Shown piece after piece: positions 9,380 through 16,266 of a stretch of 19,201 nucleotides of DNA. Source of the stretch: Rhodocollybia butyracea (Eukaryota > Basidiomycota > Agaricomycetes > Agaricales > Omphalotaceae). A model generated the notes under the pieces. The model made no database searches and was not told the origin of the DNA. It saw only the letters and a program-made list of their open reading frames with translations. The position numbers were made by a program, and so were the translations under genes. The stretch is from positions 1-19,201 of the forward strand of contig JADNRY010001003.1 of NCBI GenBank assembly GCA_015501585.1, read 5' to 3'. Position 1 is the first letter of the stretch, and every line of letters begins with the position of its first letter.

Positions 9380-10288
9380 TTAAAAGATTAAGGAGTCAGC
9401 TGAGTTTGCAGAGGCTGTAGCAGCGTCCTGTGTCCTTTGGATATCCCTTGCTAACTCAGCTTTTAACCAGCTTCCACGGTATATTTCGATGTTGAAACTG
9501 AGCGACCTCAGCTGATGTTGGAGGCGGAGGTCATACTCAATAGGCTTCCAGTGACTATAAAGTTCTTCGGCATCCGGTTGGTTCAGAAAGAACATGAAAT
9601 GGCTAGAGGTCCACTGGGCTCGGATACTCTGCCCATGGCCTTCAGTACGTTCAGCCTCAAAATTATAGAAATTCTGGGCAGCGTCTCGGAATTGGGAGAA
9701 CGTCAGACCATCTGATTTACCGGTGTCTGCTGCGATTCCAAGTCTTTCGCGTAGTTTCGCGATGTCGTAGATACCGACTGAGATGATTTTCCCTTCGTCG
9801 TCAGGAATGTAGGTTTTTTTGGTCTTGATTTCGTTTTGGAAGGCATAGATAGTCTGGAGGTGAGGAAGGGTGAAGAGGCATAGGGGAAGTGAGCTGCTGA
9901 GATTGGCTGTGCATATGAGGGTGTCTGGGAATTGGACCATAGGACGAGCTGTGGGGTCGTCAAGGATTTCGACAACATCCGCTGCGAGTTTCAGCCTTTT
10001 GGGGGCACGGTTATCCTTGCCATTATTCCTTCTAGCTTCTGCATCCTCTTCTTCTTTTCCTTTCAGCCAATTACGAGCCCAAGGCCCTAGAAAGTCTGCT
10101 AGGCTTTTGAGGAGGCCTTGGTCTTTCCTGATCCTTTGTAAGTCTGCTGAGGCTACAGTCATGAAAGAAGCTGTAGGTGAACCCGGTCTGGAGGTCTCTC
10201 CTACAGAATGGTCATATGTTTTAACATATCTGGCGTTGTTCGCCGATTCAATAGAGAAGTTCTTCTTAATGCGCATTTCCGGCGACAT
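9380..10288 (-). CDS. Protein of unknown function (302 codons)
   Basis: Single open exon starting MSPEMRIKKNFSIESANN and ending in TAA at 9380-9382. The protein is soluble-looking, with no signal peptide or clear membrane segment. A Lys/Glu-rich stretch with KGKEEEDAEARR and PKRKLKL-like basic residues (PKRLKLAADVVEILDD) lies near residues 77-112. The C-terminal half holds a compact hydrophobic and aromatic region (DGLTFSQFRDAAQNFYNFEA, HFMFFLNQPDAEELYSHW). I do not recognise the family. Support for it being a real gene comes from a decayed copy of the same protein at 15185-15645, whose similarity follows the reading frame. The frame upstream is open from an ATG at 10351 (MTQTEIIEHTRIQQLSQP) to a TAA at 10295-10297 beside an A-run. 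The decayed copy has the same N-terminal words without that stop, so the original start may have been 10351. Confidence 0.65.
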   Translation of the reverse strand: MSPEMRIKKNFSIESANNARYVKTYDHSVGETSRPGSPTASFMTVASADLQRIRKDQGLLKSLADFLGPWARNWLKGKEEEDAEARRNNGKDNRAPKRLKLAADVVEILDDPTARPMVQFPDTLICTANLSSSLPLCLFTLPHLQTIYAFQNEIKTKKTYIPDDEGKIISVGIYDIAKLRERLGIAADTGKSDGLTFSQFRDAAQNFYNFEAERTEGHGQSIRAQWTSSHFMFFLNQPDAEELYSHWKPIEYDLRLQHQLRSLSFNIEIYRGSWLKAELARDIQRTQDAATASANSADSLIF

Positions 10289-10499
10289 TTTTTTTTATGG
10301 CTGCGATAGCTGCTGGATTCGCGTGTGTTCTATGATCTCGGTCTGGGTCATCGAGCGAGAGCGATCTAGGAAAGAAGGAATTTTGTTCCATTGTTTGAAG
10401 TAAACGCGAATACGAATATGAATGCGAGAGACGCGATGGCAGCCAGGAGCAAAGAAGATAATGCTCCCACGTGCTCGGCTGGTTTGATTGCCTTGCTAT

Positions 10500-10534
10500 C
10501 TTATCCGAAGATAAGTCCCCTTCGGGAACTTATC
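10500..10534. promoter_or_regulatory. Cluster of three alternating GATAAG sites with overlapping hairpins
   Basis: CTTATC at 10500-10505, GATAAG at 10510-10515 and CTTATC at 10529-10534 lie within 35 bp. The second and third fit the fungal GATA-factor consensus HGATAR (AGATAAG and CGATAAG). Pairing of site 1 with 2, or 2 with 3 (stem extended by CCC/GGG, 3-nt loop), gives two mutually exclusive hairpins. It lies about 210 bp upstream of the unknown gene's start. A CACGTG sits at 10468-10473. A regulatory role is inferred. Confidence 0.4.
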
Positions 10535-10611
10535 GCGGAATGTTTACATTACATAGTATGTACACTGCGTCTTTCGTCTTCCTGACCAAGGGGTAGATGT
10601 GACTTTTTCCA

Positions 10612-11505
10612 CTAGTAGTCTTCATCTTCAACGAAAGGATGGATAATGCCTCTGCGTAACCAGAACATCAGGAGGATTGAACGAAAGTGTGGAGACATCT
10701 CAGGACGATTCACCAACATTCTCACTGCACGGATATGTCTCTGAAGCCCGCTTCTTGTAACTCAGTTCCAGTGTGTATTTTAATCCATACATACCATTCA
10801 TCTGCGTCGTTAGGTGGTGAGCGATTCTTTTGATAATTCTAGATATGTACCATAGTAGCCGCCAACGATATGATTGAAGGATAAGGATATGTCCCCGATG
10901 ACGAGCCATCGTCCAAAGAAGGTGTATCACCGGACTGGGAATATGAATCGAAGACAAGGCAGCACAAAGATTACTGGACGATGCATATGATAATAAAGAA
11001 GCAACAATACTGGCGGAACTTGAAGACGAGGCCATATTCAAGCTGAAGTTTCAACGCACTTGCGTCCTTATCAAGAGCATAAATTCTAGACGGAGCCGTC
11101 CCACCTTCGACTGTGCCTTCAACGTTCAGCTTCAACATTCGAGTAGTTGTGAAAATCATGATAGTAGTTATTCTGCTCAGAATAGTGACTGGCAGTAAAA
11201 GCCCACAGCTAGTGGAGAATTCTGCGCTCCAGGTCGCAAGAGCTGTCGCTGTTATAGTTGGTAAAACTATCTCGAGGGACAGTGGACCGCGAAGGTGTAG
11301 GAATATTGGCGTCCATTCCCAACTTGACTAGATGAGCAAGAGACCAGTGAACGCGAGGATTATGATTGTGGGGAGGATAAGCAGAGTTTAGAGAGTCCTG
11401 AGCAGCGCGGATTCGTTATACAGAGGCAGATCTCACTGACACTAGATCCTCTTCGTTACAGTCAAAGACGATTGTTTTTGCACTGACAGCCACGGAGTTT
11501 GAGCT
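10612..11505 (-). pseudogene. Doubtful or decayed multi-exon gene
   Basis: Several minus-strand stretches look protein-like but do not join cleanly. One part encodes VFDCNEEDLVSVRSAS (around 11475-11417). The next open part encodes RVHWSLAHLVKLGMDANIPT. The best join is at the 3' end: the frame ending RIIKRIAHHLTTQMN can be spliced over a 70-nt GTATGT..GTGCAG intron to VRMLVNRPEMSPHFRSILL and FVEDEDY, stop at 10612-10614. No family was recognised. It may be a degraded gene, a gene with an exon structure I could not solve, or chance. Outside this segment, 10535-10611 and 11506-11877 show nothing I can name. Confidence 0.25.
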
Positions 11506-11877
11506 AAAAATAAGAAGAGAGGAAATGGTATGGTAGTATCTGGTGATACAAACTGAGAGAGCAGAGGTGCTGAGGTAATTTAGATTGTAGTGACGACGCG
11601 TTACTCAAACTGTTGCATGACGTTACATGCTTAGTTGACCATCACGAGAGACTTACGAGTCGAACCAGTCGTCGAAATACCAGACATTGGCTTCAAATAA
11701 CCTCATGTCTTAGAGGGAAATGTGGAAACAACATATCCAGAACACTAGATTCAGTCTCATAAACAAGCATGTTTACGGAATATACTGTAACGAAGAGAAA
11801 ATGCACAAGTATACCAGTTATACGGTAATCTATCGCAGTAATTAATCTAAAGCCTACATGGCAGTAAAATCAGCTAG

Positions 11878-13158
11878 TCATTCTCTCTTCTTTTTGCTAG
11901 AGTTTCGTGCATTCGTTGCTAAAGAGTAAGAGATGGTCCCCAACATCACCAATGCCGCACCCATCCACATCATGTTCATATCGATGTTCTCAATATCCCT
12001 ATTCTTCCTTCCCCATCCAACCAAGACACTCAAAATCAAGCTCACCGCCTTCCTGACTACTAGGATCAGAGTGACAGTCAGCGAGCTGACCTGAGTGGTG
12101 AGCCGATGTACGCCGACTGCACACAACAGTTGGGTCATTGTGTTGAGGAGGAGGGGTAAGCATGCAGCGGGGAGCTGTAGTTTAATAAATAAACTCTCGG
12201 AATCTACGATCGAAGATGATGTTCCGACGTTGGTGAAGGAGAGGAAGGTTACCGATTGAGGTGACGATAGGGCTGATGGAGAAGGTATTAGAGAAGGACG
12301 GATGGTAGCGGATATGGAGGGAGGTACAGCAACCGTATAAGAGGCGACAGATCCAGTGCTCAAGGCCTTGAACTGCGACAGTAGATCCTTTCGTACCGTT
12401 ACGAACATAGGTAACGCTAAAAAATGAAGATAGAACATAGACTCCTGCCAGGTTGGGGGAGGTGACGCGGGTGATTGCACAGAGTCTTCAGATGTCCGTC
12501 CATAAGTGGAATACGTGTAATCTTGAACAAGGCCTAGAAAGCCTGAAAACACAAGGGCCAAGGTTAAGATGCCTATGCCAGTCAAGTAGACTCGTATGTT
12601 GGCATCGCTTATGGAAGCTGATTGTTCAGAAGGTGAGAGAGTCGTGAGCACAACACCGGCCGTTACCATCAAGACTGAAGAGATTTGGGCAGAGGTGTAA
12701 CTGCAAAAGATGAGGCTTAATATCGATCGTTCAAAGGGCTGGAACGTACACTTTGCTAGCGAATAGCCAGCCAAGAGCCATACTGACAACTAAACCGCCG
12801 CTTCTAAAGATAATGTGGACTGCCATTGGGATTCGATATGCGAACGCTGCATTATTTAGCACAGAGACCAGATAAAATAGTACAACTTGGACGAGATACG
12901 GCATAAGCGGTATCCTTCGAGGCTTTAGTCTGGGCCCATATGAGGTCCAAACTACATGCCTGCGAAGACCTTGCATCGAAATAATCGCAAACTGGCAAAA
13001 TGTAATCAAGGAACCAGCACGAGGGAACTGAGAAGTCAATTGTTCGAGTGTAACGGCATTACTGAGAGTTAATGAGATTTTGTTCAGTCATTATTTATCT
13101 CTTACCTGCAGCATCCACCAAAAACAAAAGAAAGTGTGGTCAACCACTCTGCAAGCAT
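11878..13158 (-). CDS. UDP-N-acetylglucosamine transporter (UAA/SLC35B4, Yea4 type)
   Basis: Nucleotide-sugar transporters of this family exchange UDP-GlcNAc (and UDP-xylose in animals) for UMP across the ER/Golgi membrane and supply chitin and glycan synthesis. Three exons, 13158-13106, 13061-12750 and 12700-11878, join to 395 codons, near the family's usual 330-400. The first exon gives MLAEWLTTLSFVFGGCCS, continuing NAVTLEQLTSQFPRAGSL, a strongly conserved start. Further hallmarks are PRLKPRRIPLMPYLVQVVLF, LNNAAFAYRIPMAVHIIFRS and GGLVVSMALGWLFASKVYTS. About ten hydrophobic segments can be counted. A Ser/Pro-rich loop of about 60 residues (within 12420-12200) is longer than usual. The C-terminus NSSKKKRE carries lysines suited to ER retrieval. 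Introns are 44 and 49 nt. No frame breaks. Confidence 0.93.
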
Positions 13159-13358
13159 AATGGGCAGACAACTGGAAGTCTGGAAGCAAATGTTCGGGAG
13201 AAAGACGGCCACGTGATACATATATGTAACCCTAACCACTGCCAGATCCCGAGCGTTTCATCTTGCTTCTGTCCCATATCCATATTCTTCTCCCTCGAAG
13301 GGATCCACTCAAACCCGATACTTGTACACCCTAATACGCTCTCTCTTTCATCTTAATA
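13159..13358. promoter_or_regulatory. Divergent 200-bp promoter (transporter / cyclin)
   Basis: The transporter start (13158, minus) and cyclin start (13359, plus) are 200 bp apart, so both promoters must share this interval. It contains CACGTG at 13210-13215, the core of bHLH (Pho4/Cbf1-type) sites, followed directly by a 12-bp perfect palindrome TACATATATGTA at 13217-13228. The 3' part is CT-rich near the cyclin start, as is common for fungal transcription start regions. Confidence 0.6.
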
Positions 13359-14839
13359 ATGGTCTCCAAGGAGCATTCTTGCATCCGCCATCCCGCCTCG
13401 CTCATTGAAATTTCTGCTCATGACCCTCAGCTCGTTCGTCTTATGAGCTCGCGTATCAACATGGAAATGGTCGACTACATCGCTCGCCAAGCAGCAAATA
13501 TCGTTTGTATCGAGGGCGAGTCGCCTATCATTGCCTCAAGCGTCGTCAGCATACCTTCACCAAACTGCTCGTACAATTCTGTAGCCTCAGTCCCGCTGAG
13601 AGATTTCATCGGACACCTTGTTCGACGCGCTCATGTTCAAGTTTCTACTCTTTTAGCCACTCTAATCTACCTCGAACGTCTAAGATCAAGGCTTCCGATT
13701 TTTACGAGAGGTTTGTAGACTCTTTCATTCGAACAAAAAGTTTTGCTATACGCGTGTTTGCAGGAACTACGCCTTCAACAAGACATCGCCTCTTTCTCGC
13801 TACCCTAATCGTTGCGTCCAAGTATCTCAATGACTCAACCTTGAAAAACAAGCATTGGGCTCAATGTGCCGTGTTCTTCTCACTCAAGGAAATCACTCTC
13901 ATGGAAACTGAACTTCTGAACTTCCTTGATTATGATCTGCGATTCGATGAAGAAGAAGCTTGTCGTACTTTCGCGCATTTCATGGTGACTCCTGCTCAAA
14001 GAGCATCTACAAGGGCTCTCGCTGTCGACAAAGTTACTAGGGCTGGGCGAGCAAGAGTGCAAGCACAGATGGTACCCGAGTCTACGGTCAAACCGAACCC
14101 TCCTTCTCCGTTGTTCTCCTCTTCTGGATTAGCCCCTACAGTCCAAACCCTGACCAGACGTCTCTCAAATACGCATTTGTCCGAGGTGCCATTGCACTCG
14201 ACTACCTCTTCGTCAATGTACAGCACCCGGAGCACGGGTTCGATGATCTCCACTTCTTCATCTGACATTGGGTCCCTAATCGAAGACACCGGCTCATCGT
14301 CGGGTTCATCGTCGGGATGGAGCACGTCTGACTCGGAGTCCGAGGCAGAAGAGCACATCGAACCTCGCGTTTATTCCACTTCCTTGGATCTATACCCCCG
14401 CGAAGACGAGCGTTCCATTAATCCTTCCTCATTCATTCGCTCTATTCCTTCCTATACTCAGAAAAATCATCAACTTCGATCACGCAAGCCTTCGGACACA
14501 TCGTCAGTTCGCACAATTACTCAATCACCTCCATTGAATGTACATTCAAGACGGTGCTCCGCCAAACGATCTGTCTCTATTACGGGCCCCCACGCTGAAA
14601 AAAGCAAGGATTTGAGGATATCTAGTAGTTCTACAATGCCTAGTATTTCGCAAAGGACTTCAGGGAACTTCCTGAGCAGGATGTGGGGGGTGGCGAAAGG
14701 TCAAGCATCGGGGCATGATAAGATGCCGGCATCGGAGTATAGCGACCATGCGGAAAGTCAAGGAACCAGTGCATTTCGAAGATTGGTACTTGTGCATTCG
14801 AGAACCGGTCTCTCTCGAGGATCGACTGTAGAAGTTTAA
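13359..14839 (+). CDS. Pcl/Pho80-type cyclin
   Basis: Cyclins of this family activate a Pho85-like cyclin-dependent kinase and act in G1 progression, polarity or phosphate control. Two exons, 13359-13710 and 13764-14839, separated by a 53-nt intron, give 475 codons. The cyclin box spans about residues 78-185: PLRDFIGHLVRRAHVQVSTL, LIYLERLRSRLP, then across the splice HRLFLATLIVASKYLNDSTL, KNKHWAQC, and SLKEITLMETELLNFLDYDL. The KYLND..KNKHW block is characteristic of Pcl1-like cyclins. The remaining 280 residues are Ser/Thr-rich, probably disordered, with many SP/TP sites and an acidic patch (SDSESEAEEH). No destruction box was identified with confidence. It is divergent from the UDP-GlcNAc transporter over 200 bp. 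No frame breaks; the specific partner and role are inferred. Confidence 0.9.
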
Positions 14840-15184
14840 GGTGGCATCATTCTCTTTTACATTTCACTCCTGAGGACGTGTGCTTCTATTTACGATGATC
14901 GGGACGTTTTTCTTACTTGTGAGTTGGATATTTCGTGCAGGGACACTATCATCGTCCACTCTTTTATTTCGCTTCATTTTCCACGAGCTTTTATGACTTG
15001 GCGTTTTTGGACTCATCGATCAGCTCACACCCGTTTATCGGACTATCTTGCACTCTGTTATCCATACCCGAACATTGCTACCTACATTACTATACCTACC
15101 GTCATTTTAACATAAAGCAGTATACTATTACTAGTATTGCGCCTTGCAAATCGTATTTTTGAATGTGACTAAGATTTGCTGGCG
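14840..15184. other. 3' flank of the cyclin gene
   Basis: AT-rich sequence directly after the cyclin stop, with no coding signal in either strand; presumably 3' UTR and terminator. Nothing further was recognised. Confidence 0.5.
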
Positions 15185-15645
15185 CAGACCGAAACCACAG
15201 AATGCACACCTACCCAGCAGCTATCGCAGTTACCCGAAATACGCATTAAGAAGAATTTCCACATCGAATCGGCGAATAATGCAAGTTGTCTGAGTAGCTT
15301 CTTGACCGGCAGGCTATGTCAGTGACTTTAGCAAACATGGAAAAAGCCCTTATGTGTGCTAATCTCTCCCTCCCTCACATATCTTCCAAAATGAAAATAA
15401 AACTAAAACAACCCACGTGAAACTACGCAGAAGACTCGGAGTCGCAGCTACAGATAATCTAACACTCTGCCAATCCGAATTTCTATAATTTTGGAGCCGA
15501 ACGTCATACAGTGTTTGAGTGGACCTCCGGCCATTCCGTACTCTTTCTAAACCAACGAGATGCTGAAGAACTTTCTGGCATATCGAGTACGACCTTTGCC
15601 TCCCACACCAACTGAGGTCGCTCGGTTGAAATATACTGTGGAAAG
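15185..15645 (+). pseudogene. Decayed inverted copy of the unknown gene at 9380-10288
   Basis: The left end reads QTETTECTPTQQLSQLPEIR followed by IRIKKNFHIESANNAS, matching the extended N-terminus of the gene at 9380-10351 (QTEIIEHTRIQQLSQ..EMRIKKNFSIESANNA). A middle piece near 15354-15415 matches LICTANLS and the FQNEIKTKKTY region. The right block, 15421-15645, matches LRERLGIAADTGKSDGLTF through NFYNF to EYDLRLQHQLRSLSFNI, for example IEYDLCLPHQLRSL. The copy lacks most of the parental residues 20-125 and carries several stops and frame changes, so it cannot be functional. It lies on the opposite strand from its relative, about 5 kb away. Which copy came first cannot be decided here. Confidence 0.82.
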
Positions 15646-16266
15646 GGACGCAACGGCTGTCATGACATCATACTCTTGAGAAATGTCTCTGGATCAATAT
15701 ATTCAGCTTTGACCTACTTTACTCTCTAGTCTGACCATCTGCATCAAAGCTCCCCTGGTCCTCTAATCAATTCGCTGATATCGTCGCTTCCAAATCTCAG
15801 CTTGTCCTACTGCACTACTGCCCATCCATCGACACCCTTATCTTTGTTCGTCTTCCGCGTATTCTGCGCTCGTCCAGTTGTACACGTCTCCGAGCTTGCC
15901 CTACGCTGTACAGACCAATTCATTTCTGGAATCTACCAAGCTTCTATCCAACTCGAGTGTGCTGTTACCTAGTGAAGTGGCACATGCCAACGCCTTTATG
16001 GAGCGAGTATTATTCTCTTGCATATGATGCGTGGCCGACGTGGCAAGTGCTACTTCAATCTTGCGGCTCCTGGTGATATTTTGTATTTGTCGCTTCTCAT
16101 CTTTCTTATATTTTAATCAAAAACCTGTTGACTTGTTTCATTGACGACATCGCCGTTGCTGGTCCAACAGATGTTCGTGACGCGACTCAGTCCTCTCGTT
16201 AGAGTTCAAGAGCGACAACGAGTTCAAATTAACGATGTAACATTAGTAATAAATTTCAAGAAAAGA
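15646..16266. other. Spacer without a recognised gene
   Basis: CT-rich sequence between the decayed copy and the 3' end of the CBP80 gene. A plus-strand stretch at about 15800-15970 is open (ELALRCTDQFISGIYQASIQ) but ends in two stops and has no partner exons. It could be a relic; nothing firm can be said. Confidence 0.4.

Noticed and set aside
11640..11700. GGTTCGACTC on the minus strand, resembling a tRNA B box
   Set aside because: No A box at the proper distance and no cloverleaf could be folded around it.
13880..14358. Acidic open frames antisense to the cyclin
   Set aside because: They mirror the Ser-rich cyclin tail and have no support of their own.
15800..15970. Plus-strand open stretch vaguely like a fungal F-box or leucine-rich protein
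   Set aside because: Only one short segment, followed by two stops, with no conserved motif I could name.
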